This document shows positions 25,628 to 35,416 of a stretch of 64,000 nucleotides of DNA, one piece after another. Each line of letters starts with the position of its first letter. The first letter of the stretch is position 1. This DNA comes from Pseudooceanicola pacificus (lineage in GTDB: Bacteria > Pseudomonadota > Alphaproteobacteria > Rhodobacterales > Rhodobacteraceae): NCBI RefSeq assembly GCF_009789075.1, contig NZ_WNXQ01000002.1:248001-312000 (forward strand), in the 5' to 3' direction. Below the pieces are notes generated by a model that was not told the origin of the DNA, searched no databases, and worked only from the letters and a program-made list of their open reading frames with translations. The position numbers and the translations under genes were made by a program.

Positions 25628-26296
25628 TCATGTCCTGCGTGGTCCGGCCCAGTTGATGGGCGTCTCACCCCTCGAAGTAAGCCAGTTGTTGACCGATGAA
25701 AATGGCCGGGAGCCGAAAAAACCCCGGCGCGCGGAAAGTGGCGAGGGATGTGCGCTGCGCAGCACCAGATGATCCGCCCCGGCGATGGCATCGGCAAAGC
25801 CCTGCGCATGCCCGCCCCAGAGGACAAAGGCGCGCGGCCGGTCCGACAGCCGCGCCAGCACCTGCCGGGTCAGCGCCTGCCAGCCGAGTTTGCCGTGCCC
25901 GCCCGCGCCGCGCGCCGGCACGCTGAGCGCGGTGTTCAGCAGCAGCACGCCCTGCCGGGCCCAGAACCGCAGATCGGCATCCGGCGGGCAGGCGCCGATG
26001 TCCTCGGCCATCTCGCGGTAGATGTTGGACAGCGACCGGGGCAGGGGCCGGGTGCCCGGCTCGGCGGAAAAGGCCAGCCCGTGGGCATGGCCGGGGGTCG
26101 GATAGGGATCCTGGCCCAGGATCACCACGCGGGCCGCATCGGGCTGGGTCAGCTCCAGCGCGGCAAAACGCTGTGCGGCGGGTGGCAGGATCTCGCGCTG
26201 GTCGGCCTCGATCCGGGCATGGATGCGGGGCCAGTCCTCGCGGAAGAAGGGCAGCCGGGCCCAGTCGCCCAGCCCGGGGGGCAGGCCCTCGCGCAT
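25628..26296 (-). CDS. ung: uracil-DNA glycosylase, family 1
   Basis: This 222-aa enzyme excises uracil from DNA. The water-activating motif GQDPYP is at residues 61-66, with Asp63. LNTALSVPARGAGGHGKLGW and FVLWGGHAQ follow, and the leucine-loop HPSPLSARRGFFGSRPFS is near the C-terminus. Here GSRPFS replaces the more usual GCxHFS. The gene is embedded between trpD (one base before) and trpC. It starts at the ATG at 26296. Confidence 0.95.
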   Translation of the reverse strand: MREGLPPGLGDWARLPFFREDWPRIHARIEADQREILPPAAQRFAALELTQPDAARVVILGQDPYPTPGHAHGLAFSAEPGTRPLPRSLSNIYREMAEDIGACPPDADLRFWARQGVLLLNTALSVPARGAGGHGKLGWQALTRQVLARLSDRPRAFVLWGGHAQGFADAIAGADHLVLRSAHPSPLSARRGFFGSRPFSSVNNWLTSRGETPINWAGPRRT

Positions 26297-26297
26297 C

Positions 26298-27323
26298 TCA
26301 GCCCGTGGCGGCCGAGGTCACGCGCGCCAGCGTCCTGACCCGCCCGAGGGCCGCGCCCCGGTCGATGCTTTCCGCTGCCATGGCCACGCCTTCCTTGAGG
26401 TCCGCCGCCTTGTCGGCCACCAGCAGCGCCGCCGCCGCGTTCAGCAGCACCGCGTCGCGATAGGCCGAGGGCGCGCCCTCCAGCAGCGCCGACAGGGCGC
26501 GGCCGTTTTCGGCGGGCGTGCCGCCGACGATGGAGTCGAAGGGATGTTCCGGCAGACCGGCCTCTTCAGGGTGCAGCTCGAAATCGTGCACCGTGCCGTC
26601 CGGCTCGAGCGCCGAAACCCAGCTGATCCCGGCAATCGACAGCTCGTCCGTCCCGTCCGAGCCATGCACCAGCCAGGCCTTTTCCGACCCGAGCTGACCC
26701 AGCGTTTCGGCCATCGGGCGGATCACGTCGCGGGAAAAGGCGCCGGTCAGCTGGCGTTTCACCCCGGCGGGGTTGGTCAGCGGGCCCAGGATGTTGAAGA
26801 TCGTGCGGGTGCCCAGTTCCGTGCGCGTCGGCATCACATGGGCGGTGGCCGGGTGGTGCATCGGCGCCATCATGAAGGCGATCCCGGCCTCGGCCAGGGC
26901 GCGTTCCACGACCTCGGGGCCGACCATGACATTGACGCCCAGCTGGGTCAGCGCGTCCGCCGCCCCGCTTTTCGAGCTGAGGTTGCGGTTGCCGTGCTTG
27001 GCCACCACGACACCCGCGCCGGCCACGACAAAGGCCGCCGCTGTCGAGATGTTCAGCGTGCCGCGCCCGTCGCCCCCGGTGCCGACGATGTCCATCGCCC
27101 CTTCGGGCGCCTGCACCTTGCGGCAGCGGGCGCGCATCGCGGCGGCGGCGGCGGCATATTCGTCGACGCTTTCGCCCCGGGTGCGCAGGGCCATCAGCAG
27201 CCCGCCGATCTGGCTGGGGGTCGCCTGGCCGTCGAACAGGATGTCGAAGGCGCGGTTGGCCTCGTCCCGGGTCAGCGGACGGTCGGCCGAGGCGGCGATG
27301 AGGGGCTTGATGTCGTCGCTCAA
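26298..27323 (-). CDS. trpD: anthranilate phosphoribosyltransferase
   Basis: This 341-aa enzyme joins anthranilate and PRPP. The PRPP-binding signature [18 protein letters not shown] is at about residues 78-95, followed by [20 protein letters not shown] and the anthranilate-binding [10 protein letters not shown]. It begins with a TTG at 27323 because an in-frame stop lies a few codons upstream, and no strong ribosome-binding site is visible, so initiation may be weak. It is the first gene of the minus-strand operon and is divergent from the deacetylase-like gene, with 217 bp between. Confidence 0.94.
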   Translation of the reverse strand: MSDDIKPLIAASADRPLTRDEANRAFDILFDGQATPSQIGGLLMALRTRGESVDEYAAAAAAMRARCRKVQAPEGAMDIVGTGGDGRGTLNISTAAAFVVAGAGVVVAKHGNRNLSSKSGAADALTQLGVNVMVGPEVVERALAEAGIAFMMAPMHHPATAHVMPTRTELGTRTIFNILGPLTNPAGVKRQLTGAFSRDVIRPMAETLGQLGSEKAWLVHGSDGTDELSIAGISWVSALEPDGTVHDFELHPEEAGLPEHPFDSIVGGTPAENGRALSALLEGAPSAYRDAVLLNAAAALLVADKAADLKEGVAMAAESIDRGAALGRVRTLARVTSAATG

Positions 27324-27540
27324 TCTGGTTTCGCCCGATCACGGGCGCTCCTGTGCAGAGGCCCCTGTGCAGTGGCCGAGAGTATGGTATGATCCGCGAA
27401 ACGCGCCGGTCCGCATGCCTGTCCTCAGGCGGCGGGTCGCGCAGAACATGCTCCGGCAGGCCCTGAGGGTCAAGGCCAGGGGCGGGGTCAAGAGGCAAGG
27501 GCGGCGCGGGCAGGCGTCGCTGTGTGAAAGGCAGGGCGGC

Positions 27541-29349
27541 GTGGGACGCGGACTCGTTTCAGGAATACTCTGGGGGCTGGTGATTTCGGTGATTGCGGTC
27601 GCCATCACCTCGCTCAACGCCACGTTGCCGGGCAGCGAGCCGCCGCGCACCGGCACGGCCGACGTGCCCGCGGGATCGGAATTCAATCAGTCGCGCCCGG
27701 ACGAGCCGGCCAGGCTGCCGGGCCAGCAGGCCGTGGCCAAGGCCCCCGGCGCCGTCAGCCCCGCCGCGCCCAGCCCCGACGATCTGGCCCCGATCGACCC
27801 GGTCGGCACCCAGCCGGCGCAGCGCCCCGTCACCGGCGGCCCGGAAACCGCGCTCGCCTCGGCCCCCGCCGCGCCGCGCAGCGGGCCCGCGATGGGATCG
27901 GATGCCGATGCGCCGCTTGCGCCGGGTGCCGAACGCCCCGCGCCCAATGCCCCGCAGACCGAGTCCGGCCCCGCCGTGTCGACCGCTCCCGCCCCGCCGC
28001 CGCAGGCGCCCGTGGCGCCGCGCGTGCCGGTGGGCGACGACAGCTCGACCGGGTTCCCCAGCACCGACCTGCAGGCGGCGGCGGAAAGCCCGGTGATCGT
28101 GGCGCCCGGCGACAAGGTCGCCAGCCTGCCCTCGGAATCCGGCGCCGACAGCCCGCCGAGCGCCGATGCGACAAGTGCCCCGGCGATGGCCGCGCCCGAG
28201 GCGGAGGATGGCACCGCTGACGCACCGGACGAGATCATGGAGCCTGCCGGGGGCGCAGACCCCGCGATGGCCGCGCCGCAGGCCGCCGCAACGGATACCG
28301 GCGACGCATCTCCCCGGACCGGGGACGAGACCGCCGAAGCACCCGCAATGGCTGAGGGCATGGCCACCGGAGGCACCGCCGGTGCAGAGACCGCCGACAC
28401 GGGCGCAATGGCCGAGGACATGGCCATCGCGGATCAGGCCGCCGGAGACACGGCCGAGGCCGAGGACGAGATCGCCACCGATGCCGGCACGGTCGAAGAG
28501 GCAGAGGGGCCGGTGCCCGGCCAGCTGGGCCGCCCCGGTGTCAGCCTGCTGGAGCGCGGGACCGAGCGGCGGTCGGAACGGCTGCCCTCGGTGACAGGTC
28601 AATCCGCAGGCCAGCCCGCCGGCGAGGCCGCCGCGACGACAGCGGCCGCCCCGGCCGAGGACTCCGCGCTGCCGCCGATCGAGCGCTACGCCGTGCCCTT
28701 CGAAAACCCCGAGGACAAGCCGCTGATGTCGATCCTGCTGCTGGATGACGGCACCTCGGCGACCAGCACCACGGCCCTGTCGGAATTTCCCTATCCCCTG
28801 ACCATCGCGCTGGACCCGTCCTGGGACGGCGCGCCCGAGGCGATGCGGCGATATCGCGCGGCGGGGATGGAAGTCGCGATCCTGGCCGACATGCCCGAGA
28901 CGGCCACGGCCAGCGACATGGAGACGAATTACCAGGTCTGGAGCGAACGCCTGCCCGAAACCGTGGCGGTGATGGAGGGCGACGACACCGGATTGCAGGC
29001 CGCGCGGCCCGCCTCCGATCAGCTGGCCGATATCCTCGCGGCCTCGGGGCGGGGGCTGGTGCTTTACCCCAACGGGCTGGACACGGCGCGCAAGCTGGCT
29101 GTGCGCAAGGGCGTGCCCGCGGCCACCGTGTTCCGCGATTTCGACAGCGACGGGCAGTCGTCGGATGTGATCCGCCGCTTCCTCGACCACGCGGCCTTTC
29201 GCGCGGGTCAGGAAGGCGGGGTGATCATGGTTGGCCGTTTGCGGGCCGAAACCGTGCAGGCGCTGCTGGTCTGGGGCCTGCAGGACCGCGCCAGCCGGGT
29301 GGCGCTGGCGCCGGTCTCGGCCCTGCTGATGTCGTCCCTGCCGGAGTGA
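27541..29349 (+). CDS. divergent polysaccharide deacetylase family protein with long disordered linker
   Basis: This is a protein of about 602 residues starting at the GTG at 27541. A single membrane helix follows (GLVSGILWGLVISVIAVAIT, residues 4-23). About 345 residues rich in Ala, Pro, Gly, Asp and Glu come next, with no recognisable domain. The last 220 residues, from PIERYAVPFENPEDKPLMSI, match the divergent polysaccharide deacetylase family (YibQ type; LSEFPYPLTIALDPSWDGA, FRDFDSDGQSSDVIRRFLDH). It is predicted to be an inner-membrane-anchored periplasmic protein acting on or near the cell wall. The catalytic activity of the family is not established. The start could lie slightly upstream or downstream. 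Confidence 0.78.
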   Translation: MGRGLVSGILWGLVISVIAVAITSLNATLPGSEPPRTGTADVPAGSEFNQSRPDEPARLPGQQAVAKAPGAVSPAAPSPDDLAPIDPVGTQPAQRPVTGGPETALASAPAAPRSGPAMGSDADAPLAPGAERPAPNAPQTESGPAVSTAPAPPPQAPVAPRVPVGDDSSTGFPSTDLQAAAESPVIVAPGDKVASLPSESGADSPPSADATSAPAMAAPEAEDGTADAPDEIMEPAGGADPAMAAPQAAATDTGDASPRTGDETAEAPAMAEGMATGGTAGAETADTGAMAEDMAIADQAAGDTAEAEDEIATDAGTVEEAEGPVPGQLGRPGVSLLERGTERRSERLPSVTGQSAGQPAGEAAATTAAAPAEDSALPPIERYAVPFENPEDKPLMSILLLDDGTSATSTTALSEFPYPLTIALDPSWDGAPEAMRRYRAAGMEVAILADMPETATASDMETNYQVWSERLPETVAVMEGDDTGLQAARPASDQLADILAASGRGLVLYPNGLDTARKLAVRKGVPAATVFRDFDSDGQSSDVIRRFLDHAAFRAGQEGGVIMVGRLRAETVQALLVWGLQDRASRVALAPVSALLMSSLPE

Positions 29350-29385
29350 AACCGGATCGCCGGGCTGGCGGAACAGGCGCGCGCC

Positions 29386-29712
29386 TCAGCCCCCGCGCGG
29401 CGCCCATAACATGATCGCCGCGCCCGCCAGGCAGACCGTGGCGCCTGCGATGTCCCAGACGTCGGGCCGCTGCCCGTCGACCAGCCAGAGCCAGACCAGC
29501 GAGGCGACGATATAGACCCCGCCGTAGATCGCAAAGGCGCGGCCCGACTGGTCCGCCGCGCTGAGGGTCAGCAGCCAGGCAAACAGGGCCAGCGAGGCCA
29601 TGCCCGGCACCAGCCAGAGCGGTGACCGGTCCAGCCGCGCCCAGGCCCAGACGGCAAAGCATCCGGTCAGTTCCGCAACGGCGGCGGCAAGATAGATCGC
29701 AAGTGTTGTCAT
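29386..29712 (-). CDS. YnfA/UPF0060 family membrane protein
   Basis: This 108-aa protein has four hydrophobic helices. It shows the family motifs [20 protein letters not shown] (N-terminus, conserved Glu), [20 protein letters not shown] and [20 protein letters not shown]0060 proteins resemble small multidrug-resistance transporters and are predicted inner-membrane proteins without proven substrates. The gene lies convergent with the deacetylase-like gene and downstream of ppiD on the same strand, separated by 140 bp of GC-rich hairpins. Confidence 0.93.
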   Translation of the reverse strand: MTTLAIYLAAAVAELTGCFAVWAWARLDRSPLWLVPGMASLALFAWLLTLSAADQSGRAFAIYGGVYIVASLVWLWLVDGQRPDVWDIAGATVCLAGAAIMLWAPRGG

Positions 29713-29744
29713 TGTCGGCTCGGGCTGGGGCGGGTCCCCGTCAC

Positions 29745-29766
29745 GCTGGCGCGCCGGGGCGCCAGC
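29745..29766. other. GC-rich hairpin between ppiD and ynfA-like gene
   Basis: GCTGGCGC and GCGCCAGC with a 6-base loop form a perfect 8-bp stem downstream of ppiD (minus strand). A second GC-rich inverted repeat lies near 29820-29844. Neither has a T-run; they may slow transcription between the two genes. Confidence 0.3.
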
Positions 29767-29852
29767 GCCCGGTGGCCGCCGGCGGGCCGATGTGCGGCCA
29801 GGGGTGGCCCGGCAGCGGCGGGCGGCGCAGCACCGCCGCCGCCCGGCCGCGT

Positions 29853-31694
29853 CTACCGGAAGTTCGCGTGAACCGCGTTCAGCGCGTTCTGATCCAGCCG
29901 CACGCCCGCACGGGTGCGGATGTCGGCGGCAAAGGCGTTGTAGAGGTCCTGGTTCATGCTCTGCGAGGCCTGTTCGCGGATCGAGGCGATCATCGAGGCT
30001 GTATTCTCATCCTCGTCCGAGGGCGGCACGATGGCGTCCAGACGCAGGATCATCACGGTGCCAAAGCCCTGCGCCACGATGATCTCGCCCTCTTTCATCT
30101 GGTAGATGCGGCTGACCAGATCGGTGGGCGCCCCCAGGATCGCGCCGTTGCGGCTGAGCGATTCCTCGGTCTTGGTCTCCAGCCCCAGCCCCGCGAAGGT
30201 CGCGCTTTCCATCAGCCGGGCCTTGTCCTGCTCGGCCAGCTCGGTCAGGCGCTTCATGGTCTCGGCCGTCTCCCAGGCGCCGCGCACCTGATCGCGCACT
30301 TCCTCGTAGGGCTGCGCGACGGGATCGACGATCTCGTCCAGGCGCATGGCGTAGACACCGCCGTCGTCCAGCTGCTTGAGCTCGGGATAGTCGTCCTTGG
30401 TCAGCGCCTCGGCGGCGGCGTCGAACCCGTCGTAATTCGCGATGCCCTCGCTGGTGCCGGGATACCAGTCGAAGGTGGTCAGCTGCATGTCGGTCTCGTC
30501 GGCCAGCTCCTCCAGCGTCGCGCCGCCGGCCAGCAGGTCCTCGATCGGCTCCATCTGGCGCTCCACCTCGCGGCGGGCGGCATCGGCGGCGAGTTCCTCG
30601 CGCAGCATCAGCGAGGCATCCTCCAGCGAGGTCTTCTGCGCGGCCAGAACGCCGTTGATGCGGAAGAGGGCCGGGCCCAGGTCGGTGTCGACGGGGCCGA
30701 CCACATCGCCCGTCTCGGCGGCAAAGACAGCCGCGCCGGCGGCGCCAAGGCGCTCCTGCGTGACGTCGCCCATGTCGATATCCATCAGGGACAGGCCGCG
30801 ATCGGTGACCAGCGTCTCGAAATCCGTCTCGCCCGCGTCCAGCTTGTCCTTGGCGGCCTGCGCGGCCGCGGCGTCGGGATAGACCAGCCGTTCGACCAGG
30901 CGGCGCTCGGGGCGGTCGAATTCATCCCGGCGCTGTTCGTAGAGGTCCACCAGCGATTGCTGGTCCACCGCCGCCGCATCCACCAGCATGTCCGGATCGA
31001 GCCAGGCATAGGTGATCCGCTTCTTTTCCGGCTCGGTGTAGTCCTTCACATGCAGGTTGTAATAGTCGATCAGCGTCTCGTTGTCGGGTTCTGGCAGCGG
31101 CTCGGGCAGCTTGTCGTCGCCCAGCGTGGCATAGGTCACGCTGCGCCGTTCGCCGATGTATTTGGCCAGGGTGTCGGCATAGGCGGCGGGCATGGCCCCG
31201 CCCGAGACGATGGCGGCCTGGAGGATGGTGCGCGCGGTCTCGTCCCGCAGGCGGTCCTCGAACCGGGCCTCGGTCAGGCCGTTGCGGTCCAGCGCGGCGC
31301 GATAGCCCTCGCGGTCGAACTTGCCGTCCAGCCCCTGAAAGGCGGGGATCGTCTGCAACTGGCGGGCCAGGGTCGCATCGCCGATGGAGATGCCAAGGCG
31401 GTCGGCCTCGTTGTCCAGCGCGGCCGAGGCGATCAGCCGCGACAGGGTGTTTTCGGTCAACCCGAAGCTCTGCGCCTGTTCGAAGCTCAGCGCCTGGCCG
31501 GTCTGCGCCTCGATGGCGCGGATGTCCTGCTGCAGGGCGCTGGCATAGACGTCGACGGGGATTTCCTTGTCCCCGACCTTGCCGATCGAGCGCACGGTGC
31601 CCGACAGGTTGGTCACGCCGAAGCCGCCAAGCCCCAGTATCAGCAGGGCCAGCAGGCCCCAGACCAGCATCTTCGATGAATTCTTGGCTGCCAT
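29853..31694 (-). CDS. ppiD: peptidyl-prolyl cis-trans isomerase / periplasmic chaperone PpiD-like
   Basis: This 613-aa protein has one N-terminal membrane helix ([20 protein letters not shown], residues 9-28) and a large periplasmic part. Residues 40-185 form a SurA_N-type chaperone domain ([36 protein letters not shown]). A degenerate parvulin-like region lies around 255-370 ([35 protein letters not shown]), and a C-terminal chaperone region follows. The architecture and length match PpiD, which helps newly exported proteins fold at the Sec translocon. The key parvulin residues are poorly conserved, so isomerase activity is doubtful. The gene has its own upstream region next to the aminotransferase gene. 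Confidence 0.9.
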   Translation of the reverse strand: MAAKNSSKMLVWGLLALLILGLGGFGVTNLSGTVRSIGKVGDKEIPVDVYASALQQDIRAIEAQTGQALSFEQAQSFGLTENTLSRLIASAALDNEADRLGISIGDATLARQLQTIPAFQGLDGKFDREGYRAALDRNGLTEARFEDRLRDETARTILQAAIVSGGAMPAAYADTLAKYIGERRSVTYATLGDDKLPEPLPEPDNETLIDYYNLHVKDYTEPEKKRITYAWLDPDMLVDAAAVDQQSLVDLYEQRRDEFDRPERRLVERLVYPDAAAAQAAKDKLDAGETDFETLVTDRGLSLMDIDMGDVTQERLGAAGAAVFAAETGDVVGPVDTDLGPALFRINGVLAAQKTSLEDASLMLREELAADAARREVERQMEPIEDLLAGGATLEELADETDMQLTTFDWYPGTSEGIANYDGFDAAAEALTKDDYPELKQLDDGGVYAMRLDEIVDPVAQPYEEVRDQVRGAWETAETMKRLTELAEQDKARLMESATFAGLGLETKTEESLSRNGAILGAPTDLVSRIYQMKEGEIIVAQGFGTVMILRLDAIVPPSDEDENTASMIASIREQASQSMNQDLYNAFAADIRTRAGVRLDQNALNAVHANFR

Positions 31695-31796
31695 TGCGCC
31701 CTCGTCCCTGCCTGTCGCTCTGTCGGGGTTGTCTAATGTGCTTGGCCCCGTGTCACAAGGCCCGGCGGTGGTGCCGTGACGGGGATGTGAGGCGCG

Positions 31797-32972
31797 TCAG
31801 CCCGCAAAGCCCCCGAGACGGTCGAGCAGCGCCCCGATCCCCTGCGCATCGACATTGGCAAAGGCCACGCGCAGCTGGCGTTTGCCCGCGGCGTCGCCCT
31901 CGGGCATGAACATCGTGCCGGGCAGCAGCAGCACGCCCGCCTCGGCCACCAGCCGCTGCGCCAGCCGGTCCGAGGGCAGGTCGAAAGGATGCGCCATATA
32001 GGCGAAATAGGCGCCGCAGCCCATCAGCTCCCACCCCTTGGCGGCCAGGGGGGCAAAGCCGCCGGTGATCGCGGCGCGGCGCGCCATGATCTCGTCCCGC
32101 TCGCCCGCCAGCCACTGGTCGAGGTTCTGCATCCCCCAGAGCGCGGCGAACTGGCCGATCTGGGCGGGGCAGATGGTGACGGTGTCCAGGAATTTCTCGA
32201 CCTCGGCCAGCCGGGCGGGCGAGGCGCTCATCGCGCCGACACGGTGGCCGGTCAGGCGATAGGCCTTGGAGAAGGAATAGAGCTGGATCAGCGTGTCGTC
32301 CCAGTCGGGATCGGCGAACAGGTCATGCGGTGCGGACGAGGCGGCAAGGAAATCGCGATAGGTCTCGTCGACGATCAGGGCGATGCTCCGGGCGCGGGCG
32401 AGGTCGAAGAAGGCGCGGATGACCGCGGGCGGATATTCCACGCCGCCGGGGTTGTTCGGCGTCACCAGCACGATGGCGCGGGTGCGCGGGGTGATCAGCG
32501 CGGCGGCCTGTTCCGGGTCGGGGATCAGCCCGGCGCCGGTGGGCAGGGGCACCGCCACGGCGCCCGCCATGTCGAGCCACATCTTGTGGTTGAAATACCA
32601 CGGCACCGGCAGGATGACCTCGTCCCCCTCGGCCACCAGCGTGTGGATCGCGGCGCAGAACGCCTGGTTGCAGCCCGAGGTGATGGCGACCTGCGCCGCC
32701 GCCACCGTGCCGCCATAGCTGCGGGTCCAGCGGGCGGCGACCTCTTCGCGCAGGGCGGGCAGGCCCAGCACGGGGCCGTAAAGATGCGCCTGCGGCTCGT
32801 TCATCGCCAGGTCGGCCATCGCCTCGCGCATCGCCAGCGGGGGCGGATCGACGGGCGCCGCCTGGCTGACGTTCAGCAGCGGGCGCCCGGGCGGGAAGGT
32901 GACCCCCTGCAGCCAGCGCCGCGCCTCCATCACCGGGGGCGCGAATGTGGTGGCGGTGCGGGGCAGGGACAT
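31797..32972 (-). CDS. class I/II PLP-dependent aminotransferase
   Basis: This 391-aa fold-type I aminotransferase forms its PLP Schiff base at the Lys in LYSFSKAYRLTGHRVG (about residue 232). NPGGVEYPPAV and VDETYRDF supply the Asn and Asp/Tyr that hold the cofactor. AHLYGPVLGLPALREEVAAR is the N-terminal substrate lid. The C-terminal QLRVAFANVD contains the carboxylate-binding Arg. It probably acts on an amino acid with 2-oxoglutarate or pyruvate as acceptor; the exact substrate is not visible. It stands alone between ppiD and a lipoprotein gene. Confidence 0.88.
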   Translation of the reverse strand: MSLPRTATTFAPPVMEARRWLQGVTFPPGRPLLNVSQAAPVDPPPLAMREAMADLAMNEPQAHLYGPVLGLPALREEVAARWTRSYGGTVAAAQVAITSGCNQAFCAAIHTLVAEGDEVILPVPWYFNHKMWLDMAGAVAVPLPTGAGLIPDPEQAAALITPRTRAIVLVTPNNPGGVEYPPAVIRAFFDLARARSIALIVDETYRDFLAASSAPHDLFADPDWDDTLIQLYSFSKAYRLTGHRVGAMSASPARLAEVEKFLDTVTICPAQIGQFAALWGMQNLDQWLAGERDEIMARRAAITGGFAPLAAKGWELMGCGAYFAYMAHPFDLPSDRLAQRLVAEAGVLLLPGTMFMPEGDAAGKRQLRVAFANVDAQGIGALLDRLGGFAG

Positions 32973-33168
32973 CGGTTTCTCCGGTGCTGGGGGCGGGTTG
33001 CGGGCAGGCTAGCGCGGGCGCGGGGCAAGGGAAAGAGCACCCGATGCGCGGCGGACCGCAGGGCGCTCGGCAGATTTCCGCGATGGCGGGCGGCGGCCTG
33101 TCCGGGGGCTCTGGAACTTTGTCGCGGGCCGCCACATTGAACCGGTATAACAAGAACCGGAGCAGATC

Positions 33169-33600
33169 ATGAAATTCCATTACGTCGTGCTGGCCGCCGC
33201 CGCCCTTGTCACGGCCTGCCAGGGCATTGCGATGCCGGGGCGGGCAACAAGCGGGCAGACCTCCAGCCCTCAGGCAACAACCGGCATCCCCGAGGCCGCA
33301 CAGGGCCGGTGGGGGCTGACCGCGGCCGATTGCGGCCCGGATGCGAGCATCGCCAAGGGGCTGATGGTGGTCGACGGGACCACGCTGAAATTCTACGAAT
33401 CCCGCGCCACCCTGGGCAAGGTGGCAGAGCGGAGCGACACCGGGATCGAGGCCGACTTTGCCTTTACCGGCGAGGGCATGAGCTGGACCCGGCGCGAGGT
33501 CCTTGACCTGCAGGACGGCGGGCGCACCCTGGTGCGCCGCGAATACGGCGAGGGCGCGATCCCCGGCCCGCTGCGCTACACCGCCTGCGACGCGGTCTGA
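33169..33600 (+). CDS. small predicted lipoprotein
   Basis: This 143-aa protein has a lipoprotein signal (KFHYVVLAAAALVTAC; lipobox LVTAC with Cys17). The mature part begins with about 25 Ser/Thr/Gly-rich residues. A compact domain follows (GRWGLTAADCGPDASIAKGL, LKFYESRATLGKVAERSD, GEGMSWTRREVLDLQDGG), ending in RYTACDAV. Two conserved-looking cysteines (ADCG and TACD) could form a disulfide. I do not recognise a named function. The position of the signal supports the ATG at 33169, which is close to the preceding CCGGAG. It is divergent from the aminotransferase gene. Confidence 0.8.
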   Translation: MKFHYVVLAAAALVTACQGIAMPGRATSGQTSSPQATTGIPEAAQGRWGLTAADCGPDASIAKGLMVVDGTTLKFYESRATLGKVAERSDTGIEADFAFTGEGMSWTRREVLDLQDGGRTLVRREYGEGAIPGPLRYTACDAV

Positions 33601-33825
33601 GACCCCTCCGGCATCGTGGCCAGCCCCGCCACGGTGCCGATCCGATATCCGCCCCCCAAGTTCAGGCCTCTGGCCGGGCGAACCGCCCGGGCGCCGGAAA
33701 ATCCCGCAGACCCTCCCGCCCGGTGCAGAACCGCCATGCCCGGCGGGCAAACCGTCATGCCGGTACTGGCACTTTTGCGGCCGGATGACTATGCTAGGGC
33801 TCGATATAAGGCAGAGGCCCGTCCC

Positions 33826-34776
33826 ATGCGCGATCTGAAGATCCCCGACCAGCGTCACCCCGAGAAGGCGCACCGCCCCGACAACGCCCAGCCGAAGAAG
33901 CCCGACTGGATCCGCGTCAAGGCCCCGACCTCGAAGGGATACATGGAGACCAAGCGGATCATGCGCGAGAATCGCCTGGTCACGGTCTGCGAGGAAGCGG
34001 GTTGCCCCAATGCCGGCGAATGCTGGAGCCAGGGCCACGCCACCATGATGATCATGGGCGATATCTGCACCCGGGGCTGCACCTTCTGCAACATCGCCAC
34101 CGGACGGCCCGATACGCTGGATGCCTTCGAACCCGGCCGCGTCGCCCATGCGGTGGAAAAGCTGGGGCTGAATCATGTGGTCATCACCTCGGTCGACCGC
34201 GACGATCTGGACGACGGCGGGGCCGAGCATTTCGCCCAGACCATCCGCGCCGTGCGCCACCGCTCGCCCGACACGACGATCGAGATCCTGACCCCCGATT
34301 TCCTGAAGGCCAAACCGGGCGCACTGGAAACCGTTGTCGAGGCGCGCCCCGACGTGTTCAACCACAACCTGGAAACCGTGCCCGGCCTCTACCCCGAGGT
34401 GCGGCCCGGCGCGCGGTATTTCCACTCGCTGCGGCTGCTGCAGAAGGTCAAGGAGCTGGACCCGGCGATGTTCACCAAGTCGGGCATCATGGTCGGCCTC
34501 GGCGAAGAGGCCCCGGCCGTGCGCCAGGTGATGGATGACATGCGCGCGGCCGATGTGGATTTCCTGACCATCGGCCAGTACCTGCAGCCCACGCCCAAGC
34601 ACCATGCCGTGGCCCGCTTCGTGCATCCCGACGAATTCGCGGCCTATGAGAAATCGGCCTATGGCAAGGGGTTCCTGATGGTCTCGGCCACGCCGCTGAC
34701 CCGGTCGTCCTACCATGCGGGCGAGGATTTCGCGCGGCTCAGGGCGAACCGGCTGGCAAAGCTGGGACGGGCCTGA
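33826..34776 (+). CDS. lipA: lipoyl synthase
   Basis: This 316-aa radical-SAM enzyme inserts two sulfurs into octanoyl-protein to make lipoate. The auxiliary iron-sulfur cluster ligands are in [14 protein letters not shown], the radical-SAM ligands in [10 protein letters not shown], and the C-terminal ligand-bearing [10 protein letters not shown] is present. The ATG at 33826 gives the normal length; a longer open frame upstream is Pro-rich and not conserved-looking. Its product is needed for the lipoyl domains of the pyruvate dehydrogenase E1-beta and E2 encoded at 47.9 and 49.3 kb. A possible -10 TATGCT lies at 33790. The 225 bp before it hold no gene. Confidence 0.96.
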   Translation: MRDLKIPDQRHPEKAHRPDNAQPKKPDWIRVKAPTSKGYMETKRIMRENRLVTVCEEAGCPNAGECWSQGHATMMIMGDICTRGCTFCNIATGRPDTLDAFEPGRVAHAVEKLGLNHVVITSVDRDDLDDGGAEHFAQTIRAVRHRSPDTTIEILTPDFLKAKPGALETVVEARPDVFNHNLETVPGLYPEVRPGARYFHSLRLLQKVKELDPAMFTKSGIMVGLGEEAPAVRQVMDDMRAADVDFLTIGQYLQPTPKHHAVARFVHPDEFAAYEKSAYGKGFLMVSATPLTRSSYHAGEDFARLRANRLAKLGRA

Positions 34777-34780
34777 GCGC

Positions 34781-35362
34781 CTAGCGCGTCAGCACAAGCG
34801 CGCCGTCGGCGATCTCGATCCGGCTGAAGTTCTGCAGATAGCTCATGCCCATCAGGGACATGGGCATCGCGCCTTCCGAGACGAAGGCGCGGAAGCGGCT
34901 GTCGTGCACCGGGCCCAGGTCGACGCTGTCCAGTGTGACCGGCGCCAGCCCGACCTCGCCATTTGCGGTAGAGGCGCGGCCCAGGAACTGCAGCGCGTCG
35001 GGGTCGATCCCCACCTTTTCGGCGTCGCGGCGCGTCAGCACCAGATCGGTCGCGCCGGTATCGACCATCAGCCAGATCGGTTCGCCGTTGATATCCACCG
35101 TCAGGTAATAGTGCCCGTCGTTGGCGCGGGGCACGCGGATCGTCTCGCCGGTCTGGCTGACGCTCTGCATCGGCATCACCGTGGTGCGGATGTCACCCCA
35201 GAGCCCGACGCCCGCCAGCACCCCGACAAAGATCAAGGCCCAGAGCGCGGCATGCTGCAGCATCGTGCCCAGCCGGCCCCGGTAGCGCACGACGGCATAG
35301 CCCCCGATTGCCGCCATCAGCAGCGAAAGATAGGCGATCTGCATTATGGTGTCTGTGCTCAT
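34781..35362 (-). CDS. membrane-anchored retropepsin-like aspartic protease
   Basis: This 193-aa protein of the clan AA aspartic protease family (TIGR02281 type) has two N-terminal hydrophobic helices (residues 7-24 and 36-54). A retropepsin-like domain follows. The catalytic triad is WLMVDTGATDLVL near residue 101. SLMGMSYLQNFSRIEIADG is the usual C-terminal end of the domain, with the DTGA motif intact. The physiological substrate is unknown in this family. The gene is convergent with lipA (four bases between stops) and follows the marC gene's end by about 54 bp. Confidence 0.88.
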   Translation of the reverse strand: MSTDTIMQIAYLSLLMAAIGGYAVVRYRGRLGTMLQHAALWALIFVGVLAGVGLWGDIRTTVMPMQSVSQTGETIRVPRANDGHYYLTVDINGEPIWLMVDTGATDLVLTRRDAEKVGIDPDALQFLGRASTANGEVGLAPVTLDSVDLGPVHDSRFRAFVSEGAMPMSLMGMSYLQNFSRIEIADGALVLTR

Positions 35363-35416
35363 CGGGCCCTCCGGTCTGACTAAGGATATAGGCGCAGGGG
35401 GCGGGGCTTGCGAGGG

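Noticed and set aside
33767..33780. Sigma-54-like TGGCAC...TTGC upstream of lipA
   Set aside because: Only two bases separate the elements, whereas sigma-54 promoters need a fixed spacing of about five.
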